Positions 28,780-38,241 of a stretch of DNA of 63,576 nt are shown here, piece by piece. The position numbers were made by a program, and so were the translations under genes. The stretch covers positions 1 through 63,576 of the forward strand of contig MDLA01000193.1 of the NCBI GenBank assembly GCA_001730015.1, in the 5' to 3' direction. This DNA comes from Chromatiales bacterium (ex Bugula neritina AB1). Its GTDB lineage: Bacteria; Pseudomonadota; Gammaproteobacteria; Granulosicoccales; Granulosicoccaceae. The first letter of the stretch is position 1, and each line of letters begins with the position of its first letter. The notes below the pieces were generated by a model, which did no database searches, was not told where the DNA came from, and saw nothing but the letters and a program-made list of their open reading frames with translations.

Positions 28780-30159
28780 ATGTATCGAATTCAAGCGTGC
28801 GCCGGAGCACCATTATCAGTGGCCAATTTGCGGAAAAATTTTGCTCGCAGTTGGTCGTGCGGCATTTTTCTGCTGATTGTGGCGCTATTGGCTATGGCGG
28901 TGTTGTCGGATGTCTTTGTTCTGACCGTTGATCCGGCAACTTATGGTTCAGCTGCTTCAGGTGCCAGCTCAGTCGCTGGAGGTGCAGTTACGTTTTCCTA
29001 CGGTTTCAATCCGCAACGCTTTTCCACGCTGCAGGGACCACTGCCAGATGCCTTGATTGCCCAGGCCATTATGCTTGCCGCCTGTTTCGTGCTACCGGTA
29101 CTGCCAGTACTGGCAGCATCGCTGGTGCTGGCCGGCGTATATGCGTTGTTACTGGTGCAGCATGTGGTTTATGCGGGCACAATCGATACAGATTATCTGT
29201 CTGATTTATTCGTGTGCCTTGTGGCCTTATATCTAGGGTATTTGATACTTCGATGGCTGATGCTCGCAGTGAGAAAACACCGGGTAGATGAATTCCTGCG
29301 TCATCATGTGCCTGATCAGCTGGTCACTCACTATATGGAAAATCCCGATGAAATCGGAGTAGTGGGAGATTCGCTGGAAATGACTATTTTGTTCTGCGAT
29401 ATCAAGCGATTTACAGCGATCTCGGAAAGGCTTGATCCGGAAACACTTTCACAATGGCTCAATCGATATTTTGATGCCGTCAGTGGTGTGGTAGTCAGGC
29501 ATGGCGGTACCATAGACAAATACATGGGTGACAGTGTAATGGCGTTCTGGGGAGCACCGGCCGCCAGTGATCGTCATGCGGCAGATGCATTAATGGCATC
29601 GCGTGAAATTCTACTTGAAGTGGAAGCACTGTCCAATCGACTGCAACAGGAGCAGCTGCCTCCTATTTCGGTTGGTATTGGAGTATCTACCGGTAATGCT
29701 AATGTCGGGCATCTCGGTTCGAAGTACCGGATGACCTACACCGTGGTTGGCGATGCCGTCAATACGGCTGACCGTTTACAGCGCTGCACTGGTTACTATG
29801 ATCGGCCGTTGATCGTGAACGATGCGGTGACCGAAAGTGTTCCGGATTATCTGTTTCGTGAGCTAGACACGGTGCATGTGAAAGGAAGGCAGCGCTTTGT
29901 ACGTATATTTGAGCCGGTCTGTCACGAGCAGGAAGCATTACCGAATACGCATCGTCAGTTGCAAATGCATCGAAAGGCTATGCAATTTTACCGCAGAGGA
30001 ATGTGGGCAGATGCCGAGGCATTGTTTAATAAACTAAGCGAAGATACCGGCGAGATCAATTTTTATAGAAAGTATATTGACCGCCTGGTTGATATCCAGA
30101 GTTCACAACTGAAAGATGGCGGGACTCACGTCGTCGATTTTACCCAGAAGATCGGTTGA
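28780..30159 (+). CDS. Membrane-bound class III adenylate/guanylate cyclase
   Basis: A 459-aa protein with an N-terminal membrane module: helices at about 26-47, 95-130 and 140-163. The stretch between the first two, about 50-90, is probably periplasmic. A cytoplasmic class III cyclase domain follows. Metal-binding Asp207 ('LFCDIKRF') and Asp251 ('DKYMGDSVMAFWG') are present. Lys247 in the purine-specifying position, and Thr in 'TYTVVGDAVNTADRL', favour ATP over GTP. The ATG at 28780 follows AAGGG; an open frame reaches a TTG at 28717. The C-terminal tail (about 400-459) is helical. It converges with bpt. Confidence 0.9.
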   Translation: MYRIQACAGAPLSVANLRKNFARSWSCGIFLLIVALLAMAVLSDVFVLTVDPATYGSAASGASSVAGGAVTFSYGFNPQRFSTLQGPLPDALIAQAIMLAACFVLPVLPVLAASLVLAGVYALLLVQHVVYAGTIDTDYLSDLFVCLVALYLGYLILRWLMLAVRKHRVDEFLRHHVPDQLVTHYMENPDEIGVVGDSLEMTILFCDIKRFTAISERLDPETLSQWLNRYFDAVSGVVVRHGGTIDKYMGDSVMAFWGAPAASDRHAADALMASREILLEVEALSNRLQQEQLPPISVGIGVSTGNANVGHLGSKYRMTYTVVGDAVNTADRLQRCTGYYDRPLIVNDAVTESVPDYLFRELDTVHVKGRQRFVRIFEPVCHEQEALPNTHRQLQMHRKAMQFYRRGMWADAEALFNKLSEDTGEINFYRKYIDRLVDIQSSQLKDGGTHVVDFTQKIG

Positions 30160-30169
30160 ACTTCCCGGT

Positions 30170-30874
30170 CTAGGAGCCAATCCAGTTGTCGGCAATATAG
30201 CGTTGTTGCGGTTTGAATTTCGCCTTGTACATCATCTTCTGGCTGCCGTCGATCCAATAGCCTAGATAAACAAATGGCAGTCGTTTCTGTCGGGCAAGTT
30301 CTACCTGAAATACAATTGCGGCGGTTCCTAAACTGCGGGTGGTTAAATCCGGATCGAAAAAAGTATAGACAGCAGACAGACCGGTGCTGAGCTCGTCGGT
30401 AACAGCGACGCAGATCAGTTCCCCATTCAGTCGAAGCTCAAAAAATAGTGTATCGCACCAGTCGCTGATCAGGAATCTTTCGAAGTCTTCTCGTGTCGGG
30501 TTATCCATGCCGGCATTCTGGTGACGGCGATTAAGATAGCGTGTGTAAAGGTTGAAAATTTCGTCTGTGTATCTGGCCTGTGACAGATGAATCGATAAAT
30601 CGTTGTTGCTGAGGTAACTGCGCTTCTGGGAACGGGTAGGTTTAAAAGTGTCTACAGGAATACGGACCGAGACGCATTTGTCACACGAATCACAGTGTGG
30701 TCGGTAAATGTGGTGGCCTGATCTTCTGAAGCCTTTTTGAATCAACAAATTATACATATCCATTGTCGGCGGCCGAAATGGATCTGCGTAAATGTTCCTG
30801 GCTGAGTGATTGTCGAGGTAGCTGCAGGCTTCCGCAGCGGATTGGAACAATACAATTTTAGAACTATGTTTCAT
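30170..30874 (-). CDS. bpt: Aspartate/glutamate leucyltransferase (N-end rule)
   Basis: About 234 aa, of the Bpt/ATE1 family. It transfers leucine from Leu-tRNA to N-terminal Asp or Glu, marking proteins for ClpS-ClpAP. The N-terminal signature 'CSYLDNHSARNIYADP', the Cys cluster 'PHCDSCDKCVSVRIPVDTF' and 'FVYLGYWIDGSQKMMYKAKF' identify it. The ATG at 30874 matches the usual start about 16 residues before CSYL. The frame is open to 30970, but the extra residues resemble nothing in the family. No clear Shine-Dalgarno is seen. Confidence 0.94.
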   Translation of the reverse strand: MKHSSKIVLFQSAAEACSYLDNHSARNIYADPFRPPTMDMYNLLIQKGFRRSGHHIYRPHCDSCDKCVSVRIPVDTFKPTRSQKRSYLSNNDLSIHLSQARYTDEIFNLYTRYLNRRHQNAGMDNPTREDFERFLISDWCDTLFFELRLNGELICVAVTDELSTGLSAVYTFFDPDLTTRSLGTAAIVFQVELARQKRLPFVYLGYWIDGSQKMMYKAKFKPQQRYIADNWIGS

Positions 30875-31098
30875 AAGCGTAATTACGGAGATTTCTAATG
30901 CGCGCTTATCGTATGGTGTCTCTGCGCTTGTACCGGGCGATGTTGTTCTGTGTTGACAAAATTCCGCCAAAACTGACTCTATAAAGACGTTACAAAAATT
31001 CGCCTGCGAATGCTAGCTGATAATTTCACCGTGTGAGCGGTTTCAACTCCCGAGTGATTAGCAGTACGCTTAACATGAGTATTTTTCGCGATCCATCA

Positions 31099-32544
31099 CT
31101 ATGCTGAAAATGCGGCCACCTCACGGCCGTACTGACGCAATGCGCTGATAAGATCTGCTGATATGGCACCATTGGGGTTGTTGTGTTGCAGGTTGTCAAG
31201 CGCACTTTCGTAGTCTGAAATTGACCTGAATCTTTCTTCCCCGAGGTGCACGCGCTTGTGGCAGAAGTCCCGCCATTTTTGTGTATCAGCGGGGTTCAGC
31301 ACCGCTGGTGTATTGCGTGCGCGAAGACGAAATAATAGTTCAGAAAAGCGCGAGTCTGCGAATGGCCCGGTTTCTGGCAGGGTGCCTTGTCGCGCGAGAT
31401 CTGCATGAAGTGACTGCATCAGCCTGCGGTCTGCATCGCTGGCAAAACTGCCGGAGTATAACGTCAGGTCCGGGTCGTGGACCGGTGTGTGGCTGCGAGC
31501 CGAAAACACCCAGTTGAGCTTTTCCATTATCGATGGGTTGGCAATGATCAACTCGCGATACTGAAGAGCCTGGGAGACATCCAGGTTTAGCCGCTCTTTA
31601 TTTTCATTTGTGAGAGTGGACACCGGTGCCAGTACCGGACAGCGGTTGGTGTGAACTGTTTTTATAGCAATTCGGCTGATTCCATCGGGTAAGTCGGCTG
31701 CGCGGGTGAAAATCCGTTCAGCTATCGTTTCTTTCGGCAGCTTGATGAGGTCTTGTGGATTAACCCGCAGGTCGTACACCAGTATGCCGTTGCTGTTGGA
31801 TGGATGAGGCCCGAGAGGCATCACAATTGAAGTGTGTTCGAGGGTTGCCGGATACATTCCCGAAACATGTAAAACCGGTTTTTTTTCCACCAGATTCAGC
31901 ATGTCCTGAACAGCGCGTTTGGATTTGTTGTGCAGCGCATAGTGGTAGAGTTTTGGCTGTGCGCGTTTAATCAGTCTTGCAATCTCGATCGTTGCCTGCA
32001 CGTCTGCCAGTGCATCGTGAGCATCTCCGTGAGAAATGCCATTGGCTGCGGTCAGGTGTTCCAGTTTATTGCTGGGCTGGCCGTCGGCATTGGTCGGCCA
32101 GTTTATTCCATCCGGTCGCAATGCACGCGCCAGCCGGATCAGATCGATAAGATCCCAGCGTGAATTGCCACTCTGCCATTCCCGGGCGTAGGGATCAAAC
32201 AAGTTCCTGAAGAATAGCTGGCGGCTGAATTCGTCGTCGAAACGAATGCTGTTGTAGCCAACCGTGCAGGTGCCGGGAGTTGACATTAAAGCGTGAATTT
32301 CAGTCGCAAATTGCAGTTCACTAAGGCCACGCTCATTGGCAGTTTGCGGCAGAACGCCGTGAACCATGCAGGACTCGGGATCCGGCAGGTAGTCGTTTGT
32401 CTGACGGCAGTAGATCATTACGCCATCGTCAATCTGCTGCAGATTATGGTCTGTGCGAATAGCAGCAAACTGCACGGGACGCTCCCGGGTGGGGTCGCGC
32501 CCGAAGGTTTCGTAGTCGTGCCAAAGGAATGATTCCTCAGGCAT
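31099..32544 (-). CDS. sbcB: Exodeoxyribonuclease I
   Basis: A 481-aa 3'-5' single-strand DNA exonuclease of the DnaQ fold, acting in recombination and mismatch repair. Exo I 'FLWHDYETFGRDPTRERPVQ', Exo II 'VGYNSIRFDDEFSRQLFFRN' and Exo III 'GDAHDALADVQATIEIARLI' supply the metal-binding acidic residues and the catalytic His. The C-terminal ExoI SH3-like and helical parts are present, so the length is normal. It is 3 bp downstream of the DUF2058 gene on the same strand, probably co-transcribed. Confidence 0.96.
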   Translation of the reverse strand: MPEESFLWHDYETFGRDPTRERPVQFAAIRTDHNLQQIDDGVMIYCRQTNDYLPDPESCMVHGVLPQTANERGLSELQFATEIHALMSTPGTCTVGYNSIRFDDEFSRQLFFRNLFDPYAREWQSGNSRWDLIDLIRLARALRPDGINWPTNADGQPSNKLEHLTAANGISHGDAHDALADVQATIEIARLIKRAQPKLYHYALHNKSKRAVQDMLNLVEKKPVLHVSGMYPATLEHTSIVMPLGPHPSNSNGILVYDLRVNPQDLIKLPKETIAERIFTRAADLPDGISRIAIKTVHTNRCPVLAPVSTLTNENKERLNLDVSQALQYRELIIANPSIMEKLNWVFSARSHTPVHDPDLTLYSGSFASDADRRLMQSLHADLARQGTLPETGPFADSRFSELLFRLRARNTPAVLNPADTQKWRDFCHKRVHLGEERFRSISDYESALDNLQHNNPNGAISADLISALRQYGREVAAFSA

Positions 32545-32547
32545 TGC

Positions 32548-33183
32548 TCACCATTTTAGATCGTCGGGTACCTGAAATTCGGCATATTCCTGATCTGTTT
32601 CAGTCGTTGCCGTGTTCTCGTCAGCGGATTCCAGATTAAATACACTCCACTGAGGGTTAATCTCTTTTATATTTACTGCAATTTCTCTCGGCACCAGGAA
32701 GGTGTCACCGTTTAAACGGGTGACGGCAAGTTCACGATTGGCCAGTCTTTTATGGAATTCTTCGGTTACGTAGAGTTCTCTGATGCGCTTGTCTACCAGA
32801 TAGCGGTACACAACTTCGCCTTTCCATGCATCGGACTTGTTTTCATCAATCAAGACTTTGATTCTGGCCTTAAGCTTCTTGCGTTCTTCTATGGCTTCGA
32901 GATCCGAAGATTCCTGTGCAGAGTTTTTGCGTTGACCCTGCTGTTGCCGTCTGTGAGAGTCATTCCGGGGGGCGGCTTTCGGTGTCTGGCTGCGTTTTGC
33001 GTGCTGCTTATTACCGCCGCCGCGTTGCTTCGGATCTTTACTGGCGCCTGCTTTGTTGCCGGCGTTTTTCGCGGATCGATTATTCGGTTTTTTCCCGCCG
33101 GGCTTTTTTGGCGGATCCTTTTTGGGTGCCTGATATCCGGCTGCGATCAGTTGGTCGCGTAGTGAGTCAGCCAAAAGATTCAT
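32548..33183 (-). CDS. DUF2058 family protein (YaiL-like)
   Basis: A 211-aa protein with start 'MNLLADSLRDQLIAAGYQAP' typical of the DUF2058/YaiL family. It has a Lys/Asn/Gln-rich, probably disordered segment (about 22-95), a short charged coil ('AIEERKKLKARIKVLIDENK') and a conserved C-terminal domain ('YRYLVDKRIRELYVTEEFHK'). Family function is not established; nucleic-acid or ribosome association has been suggested from its basic nature. It ends 3 bp before sbcB, an apparent two-gene unit. Confidence 0.88.
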   Translation of the reverse strand: MNLLADSLRDQLIAAGYQAPKKDPPKKPGGKKPNNRSAKNAGNKAGASKDPKQRGGGNKQHAKRSQTPKAAPRNDSHRRQQQGQRKNSAQESSDLEAIEERKKLKARIKVLIDENKSDAWKGEVVYRYLVDKRIRELYVTEEFHKRLANRELAVTRLNGDTFLVPREIAVNIKEINPQWSVFNLESADENTATTETDQEYAEFQVPDDLKW

Positions 33184-33358
33184 TCCCGGTTCGGATTGTT
33201 GAGCGGCCCGGAAGGAATTGCTCTCGAATCACTGGAGATCGATAGATTCCGGGTTTGAGAATGCTGTCGGCGAGGAGGGTCTGTTGCTGGTCCATACGGG
33301 CAAAGTTGTGTTTTTAATTTTAACGTTTCAACAGGCTGATGGTACCAGTCTATCAACT

Positions 33359-33862
33359 TCAGTGGTAATCGTGTTGATCTCTGGCAAAAAACAGAGCCAC
33401 TGCCAGCAGTAGAAAAGCAATAAAAACACCCATTGTCAACTCGGGCAGGCTCAGCCCGAATAGCGTCCACTGGATATCGGCGCATTCTCCGGAACCGTTC
33501 AGAATAGTATCCAGGAAACTGGCTAACGGCATTGTATCGAGCATAAACCAGAAACCCGCACCGCATTCCGGCACCTGGTCCGGTGGCAGATTTTGCAACC
33601 AGATATGTCGAGCGCAAATAGCGATTCCCGTGAGTGACAGCAAGAGTGCCAGCACAGCGTAAATTCTTCGACCAGTGGCTGCAGGGTTATGCAGCAGTGC
33701 CAGCGCAAAGCAGATGCCTAGTCCGATAACCACAGCCCGATCCAGTATGCACAGCGGGCACGGCTCGAGATACTCGATCATTTGCAGATAGCCTACTGCA
33801 AAAAGCATTGAACCGATAGCTAACAACAAAGCGAGCAGGCTGATGGGGCGAGGAGCGAACAT
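33359..33862 (-). CDS. dsbB: Disulfide bond formation protein DsbB
   Basis: A 167-aa inner-membrane quinone reductase that re-oxidises DsbA. Four transmembrane helices (about 8-26, 43-58, 68-86 and 140-160) are seen. The first periplasmic Cys pair is Cys35/Cys38 in 'EYLEPCPLCILDR'; the second is Cys100 ('VPECGAGFW') and Cys127 ('GSGECADIQW'). All four redox cysteines are present. No dsbA is in the window, but the periplasmic isomerase dsbC lies at 54.2 kb. The gene is divergent from the phosphatase at 34014. Confidence 0.95.
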   Translation of the reverse strand: MFAPRPISLLALLLAIGSMLFAVGYLQMIEYLEPCPLCILDRAVVIGLGICFALALLHNPAATGRRIYAVLALLLSLTGIAICARHIWLQNLPPDQVPECGAGFWFMLDTMPLASFLDTILNGSGECADIQWTLFGLSLPELTMGVFIAFLLLAVALFFARDQHDYH

Positions 33863-34013
33863 AGATTCCCGGGTAAGTTGCAGAAGGAGGTTTTAGTGGT
33901 GGTTGAATATTTAAGTGTAGGTGATTGTGAGACACAGCGGATTCGAATTGCAAGTCGTGGCTCTTGTGCACATCGGTGTGCATAATGCCGGTTCCATCCA
34001 CAGCGAAACGTCG

Positions 34014-34856
34014 ATGATCGAATCACTTTTAACTCGGACACCTGTTGATCTGGATAATTCCAGATTACGTGAATTGACAAAATTTGCGTGCGAACTGGCT
34101 GAATCTGCCGCTACCACAATCGCGCCTTATTTCCGGCAGCCACTGGCAGTCGACGACAAAGCTCCAGCCACCGGGTTTGATCCTGTAACCATCGCAGATC
34201 AGGCCTCAGAGGACGCCATGCGCAGACTAATCAAGGCGCGCTACCCGGAGCACGGTATCTATGGGGAAGAGCATGGCTATGAAGCAGGCACATCCGGCCT
34301 CACCTGGGTTCTCGATCCGATAGACGGCACGCGTGCATTTATCAGTGGTTTACCCCTGTGGGGCACTTTGATCGCCCTGTTTAACGGGCAACAGGTAGTC
34401 CTGGGCGTGATGAATCAGCCGTTCATGAAAGAGCGCTATGTTGGCAACCGGCTGGAAGCGCTCTGCCATAGCGACCGCGGGCAACAGCCGCTGCAAACCC
34501 GAGGCTGCAGCAAGCTGGAGGAAGCCATCATGATGACGACCAGCCCGGATATGTTTCGTAGCATCAATGAAAAATCAGCCTATGAGCAACTGGCAAGGCA
34601 AGTTCGCATGAGCCGCTTTGGCGGGGACTGTTACGCTTATTGTATGCTTGCGAGCGGTTATGTTGATCTCGTTGTCGAGGCCGATCTTAAACCCTACGAT
34701 ATACAAGCGTTAATACCCCTGGTTGAAGGAGCCGGAGGTGTGATCAGTAACTGGCATGGGGAACCAGCGTTTGCCGGAGGCCAGGTGATAGCGGCAGCCA
34801 GCGCAGACTTGCACCGTCAGGCTTTGAGTACTTTGTCGGTTGCGGCTAGCCAGTAG
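34014..34856 (+). CDS. Inositol-monophosphatase-family phosphatase (HisN-like)
   Basis: About 280 aa, of the Li+-sensitive Mg2+-dependent phosphatase superfamily. Metal ligands are visible in 'IYGEEHGYEA' (Glu), 'WVLDPIDGTRAFISGLPLWG' (Asp-Pro-Ile-Asp-Gly-Thr) and 'VVEADLKPYDIQALIPLVEG' (C-terminal Asp). The form with 'TRAFISGLPLWGTLIA' resembles histidinol-phosphatases of the HisN type more than CysQ or SuhB. Substrate cannot be decided here. The ATG at 34014 is preferred over an open upstream extension to 33921. It converges with the YbfF-like hydrolase. Confidence 0.88.
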   Translation: MIESLLTRTPVDLDNSRLRELTKFACELAESAATTIAPYFRQPLAVDDKAPATGFDPVTIADQASEDAMRRLIKARYPEHGIYGEEHGYEAGTSGLTWVLDPIDGTRAFISGLPLWGTLIALFNGQQVVLGVMNQPFMKERYVGNRLEALCHSDRGQQPLQTRGCSKLEEAIMMTTSPDMFRSINEKSAYEQLARQVRMSRFGGDCYAYCMLASGYVDLVVEADLKPYDIQALIPLVEGAGGVISNWHGEPAFAGGQVIAAASADLHRQALSTLSVAASQ

Positions 34857-34870
34857 CTGAGGCTTGCGGG

Positions 34871-35674
34871 TCAGGCAAGGAAGTCGCTGATTATCTTGTG
34901 GGTTACATCCGGTTTCTCGCTGTGCGGCCAGTGGCCGGCTCCACCGATAGTTTTTAATCGGGCGTTCGGAAACAGTGATTGTACGAGAGGCTGATCTGCT
35001 GCGGCGAGGTAATCTGAGTTTGCGCCTTTGATAAAAAGGGTTGGGCCCGTGTAAGACCCTGAGCCCGTCACCCCGGCCGCGATGCTTTCATAGTGCCCGG
35101 AAATTGTGTCCAGATTGAACCGCAAACGGTAGCTCCCGTCGTGTTGTCGACGGAGATTTTTCAATAGGAAGGCTCTGATTCCGTCGTTTTCGATGTAACC
35201 CGCAAGGATTTTATTCGCAGACTGACGCGAGTCAATGTGGTTTGACTGAATCTGCTGCAATCCTTCAATAATCTGCTGGTGATGATGGGGATACTGGCGG
35301 GGTGCAATATCGACAATAATCAGTTTGTGCAGTCGGTGTGGTAAATCAAGAGCAAATTGCATGGCTGTCTTACCACCCATTGAATGGCCGATCAGATGCA
35401 TTGACTCAATGCCGATTGTGTCGCAGGTTAACGCGACATCAGCAGCCATGGAGTGATAACTCATCGAGTCAGTGTGTGGTGAGGCACCGTGGTTTCTCAA
35501 ATCAATCAGGTGTACGCGGAATCGATCTGACAATTTTTCAGCCTGACCGCGCCAGTTGTCGCCATCACCGAACAAGCCGTGCAATATGACAATATCCGGC
35601 CGCTCGGCTGACGCTTGTCCGCTGGACTGGAAGTGCAGGAGTACGGGTTTTCCAACGGTTTGGTTATCAGTCAT
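34871..35674 (-). CDS. Alpha/beta-fold hydrolase, YbfF-like esterase
   Basis: A 267-aa alpha/beta hydrolase. 'VILHGLFGDGDNWRGQAEKL' has the HG oxyanion region. The nucleophile elbow is 'LIGHSMGGKTAMQFAL' (G-H-S-M-G-G). The catalytic His lies in 'GGAGHWPHSEKPD'. 'LIDLRNHGASPH' is typical of the YbfF group, which has esterase or thioesterase activity on short acyl substrates. No signal peptide is present. It is probably monocistronic. The next gene, gshA, is divergent. Confidence 0.9.
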   Translation of the reverse strand: MTDNQTVGKPVLLHFQSSGQASAERPDIVILHGLFGDGDNWRGQAEKLSDRFRVHLIDLRNHGASPHTDSMSYHSMAADVALTCDTIGIESMHLIGHSMGGKTAMQFALDLPHRLHKLIIVDIAPRQYPHHHQQIIEGLQQIQSNHIDSRQSANKILAGYIENDGIRAFLLKNLRRQHDGSYRLRFNLDTISGHYESIAAGVTGSGSYTGPTLFIKGANSDYLAAADQPLVQSLFPNARLKTIGGAGHWPHSEKPDVTHKIISDFLA

Positions 35675-35928
35675 TTTTTAGCTCCGGCCTGCCAGTCTTG
35701 TAACAATCGCGATGGCGGCCAGTATAATGCTGTCGTCTTTGCATGCAGTGTAAATTCACGGTTTCTAATTATTTCCGCGGCAGATTATTCAATTACCGCC
35801 TACCTCGTTAGTAAAATCATGCAATCTGTGCTCTGAGGGTCGTATCATGTCAGCTGATGCGTGCGTAAGCTGCAGCTGTTGTCCCGAATTTGCCTGATCA
35901 ACCTGCTACTCAAGCACGGAGAAAAGCC

Positions 35929-37530
35929 TTGTATACGACGGCACGTCGCCGATTGGAATCGGTATATAAAAAATGCAGCTCGCGACCGCTACAGGGTCGC
36001 ATGGTAGGGGTTGAAAAAGAGTGTTTGCGCGTTGCTGCAGACGGTACGTTATCTGTGCTGGATCACCCGCAGGCACTTGGTTCTGCGCTTACGCATTCAG
36101 CCATCACTACAGACTTCTCAGAAGCGCTGCTGGAAATTGTTACTCAGCCTTTTGAAGATATGGCTGCAACACTGGCAAGTCTTGAAGAAACGCAGAAATT
36201 TGTCTACTCCAAACTGCCGCCGGGAGAGTGCCTGTGGGCCACCAGCATGCCGTGCGGTCTGAAGCTGGATTGCGATGTTCCTATCGGCCGCTATGGCACA
36301 TCGAATATCGGGAGAATGAAAAATATTTACCGGCGTGGCCTCGGGCTTCGGTACGGTCGCAAGATGCAGGCGATTGCCGGGGTTCACTATAATTACTCCT
36401 ACCCGGACGCATTCTGGCAGTTGATGGCAGAAGTGCAGGGTGAATCTGAGGCAAACAGCGAGTTTGTCTCTGAGCAGTACTTTGCACTGGTGCGGAACAT
36501 ACTGCGGTTTGGCTGGCTGATACCGTACTTGTTTGGCGCTTCCCCTGCGGTATGCGGCAGTTTTTTCGGTGGCAGCACACCGCCTGATCGAATGCTGAAG
36601 CTTGGTCGAAATACCCTCTATGAGCCTTATGCTACCTCCTTGCGTATGGGAGATATCGGGTACCAGAATAATCGCGAAGAATCTGAATCTATAACAGCGG
36701 ACTACAACAGCCTCGAGGCCTATGTAGACTTTCTGCAAAAAGCGGTTTCCACCAACTCGGAACGCTACGAAAAACTGGGACTGCTCGATGCCGATTCCGA
36801 GTATCAGCAGCTCAATACAAGCCTCCTGCAGATAGAAAACGAATACTACAGTTCTATCAGGCCCAAGCAGATAGCCGAACCGATGGAGATGCCATCGTTA
36901 GCACTTGCCAGGCGTGGCGTGCGCTATGTGGAATTGCGATCGCTCGATGTCAACGCCTACGATCCGCTGGGTATTAACGATGAGCAATTGCGATTTGTCG
37001 AATCATTTATGCTGTTCTGCATGCTGTGCGACAGTCCGCCTGTGACGCCACAGGAGCAAAAGGAAATTAATGCAAATCTGCTTGCTGTGGCGCATCGAGG
37101 CAGAGATCCGGACCTGTTACTGGCGCGTGGCGGTGAACAGATATCACTTCGAAAGTGGGGTAGTGAAATACTCGATGTGGTGGGTGAGATGTGCGATTTG
37201 CTCGATGAGACAGGCAAGCCGAAACTGTATTGCAATTCGTTATCGAAGCAATTGGCCAAACTATACGACCCCGTCAATACGCCGTCGGGAAGGATGCTGA
37301 AAGAACTGCAGGATAACGACGAAGATTTTTTCACCTTTGCGATGCGAAAATCGCGGCAGCACCGTGATAGTGTTGCGGACAATCCGTTGTCGCCGCAAGT
37401 ACGCGAAAAGCTCGAACAGGACGCACTTCAGTCGTTGCAGAAACAAAAGCAGATAGAGCAATCTGATATAGAAAATTTCGATACTTTTTTACAGAATTAT
37501 TTTTCTCAATCCAACAGCCAGGTCAGCTGA
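35929..37530 (+). CDS. gshA: Glutamate-cysteine ligase
   Basis: About 533 aa, of the E. coli-type GshA family, catalysing the first step of glutathione synthesis. Conserved parts include 'MVGVEKECLRVAADGTLS', 'TDFSEALLEIVTQPFED', 'IAGVHYNYSYPDAFW', 'TSLRMGDIGYQN' and 'RRGVRYVELRSLDVNAYDP'. The start is taken as TTG at 35929 because GGAG lies seven bases upstream. The frame extends to another TTG at 35890 with no ribosome site. mobA begins 17 bp after its stop, so the two are likely co-transcribed. Confidence 0.95.
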   Translation: MYTTARRRLESVYKKCSSRPLQGRMVGVEKECLRVAADGTLSVLDHPQALGSALTHSAITTDFSEALLEIVTQPFEDMAATLASLEETQKFVYSKLPPGECLWATSMPCGLKLDCDVPIGRYGTSNIGRMKNIYRRGLGLRYGRKMQAIAGVHYNYSYPDAFWQLMAEVQGESEANSEFVSEQYFALVRNILRFGWLIPYLFGASPAVCGSFFGGSTPPDRMLKLGRNTLYEPYATSLRMGDIGYQNNREESESITADYNSLEAYVDFLQKAVSTNSERYEKLGLLDADSEYQQLNTSLLQIENEYYSSIRPKQIAEPMEMPSLALARRGVRYVELRSLDVNAYDPLGINDEQLRFVESFMLFCMLCDSPPVTPQEQKEINANLLAVAHRGRDPDLLLARGGEQISLRKWGSEILDVVGEMCDLLDETGKPKLYCNSLSKQLAKLYDPVNTPSGRMLKELQDNDEDFFTFAMRKSRQHRDSVADNPLSPQVREKLEQDALQSLQKQKQIEQSDIENFDTFLQNYFSQSNSQVS

Positions 37531-37547
37531 CAAAGCGGAGTAATACC

Positions 37548-38204
37548 TTGGTTAATAACAAAAACCAGACTGTGCCTGACAATATGGCTGGTGCTGAAAT
37601 GATCACCGGGGTGATACTGGCCGGTGGTATGGGGCGCCGCATGAACGGTGTAGATAAGGGCCTGATCCAACTTCATGGTCGCGATTTGATTTCCTATGTA
37701 ATCGACGCGCTGGAACCGAATGTGAATCGCATTATTGTCAATGCCAATAGAAATCTCGATGCCTATGAAAAGTATGGCGTAAGCGTTATAAAAGACAGTA
37801 TCGAAGGTTACCAGGGGCCTTTGGCTGGAGTAGAAGCAGGAATGGCCGCAGCGACAACGCCGTGGATATATACCTGCCCCTGTGATTCGCCTTTGCAATC
37901 GACCGGATTGTTGCCATGGATGTGGCGTGAGCTCTCGGGAACCACCGCGGATATCGGCCTGGCGTTCGACGGGCAGCGGACTCACCCGGTGTTTAGTTTG
38001 GTAAAAACCGGCTTGTTGCAAAGCCTGCGCGACTATCTGGGAAGTGGCGAGCGAAAAATAGATCGCTGGTTCGCGCAGCACGAACTGATCAAAATCGATT
38101 GCAGTCAGTATGTAAACAGTTTTATAAATATTAATACGGAAGAAGAAAGGCTGGATGCGGAATCGCTTGTATCCGGCGGCCGTGCAGCAGGCAGTGAGAA
38201 TTAA
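37548..38204 (+). CDS. mobA: Molybdenum cofactor guanylyltransferase
   Basis: A 218-aa enzyme linking GMP to molybdopterin to make the MGD cofactor of DMSO-reductase-family enzymes. The nucleotidyltransferase signature 'GVILAGGMGRRMNGVDKG' is complete. 'NANRNLDAYEKYGVSVI' and 'PWIYTCPCDSPLQSTGLLPW' (metal-binding Asp) follow as in the family. A TTG start with GCGGAG seven bases upstream is convincing. It sits between gshA and moeA in a same-direction series. Confidence 0.94.
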   Translation: MVNNKNQTVPDNMAGAEMITGVILAGGMGRRMNGVDKGLIQLHGRDLISYVIDALEPNVNRIIVNANRNLDAYEKYGVSVIKDSIEGYQGPLAGVEAGMAAATTPWIYTCPCDSPLQSTGLLPWMWRELSGTTADIGLAFDGQRTHPVFSLVKTGLLQSLRDYLGSGERKIDRWFAQHELIKIDCSQYVNSFININTEEERLDAESLVSGGRAAGSEN

Positions 38205-38241
38205 CCAGTGATTTCGGGGGTTTGCGTGTTTGGGTATACCA

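Noticed and set aside
28442..28813. 123-codon minus-strand frame covering the ampD end and the ampD-cyclase gap
   Set aside because: It overlaps ampD and the cyclase start, and the product has no family-like features.
36118..36738. 206-codon minus-strand frame within gshA
   Set aside because: It is a shadow of the conserved gshA frame; composition is Arg/His/Cys-rich as expected from antisense reading.
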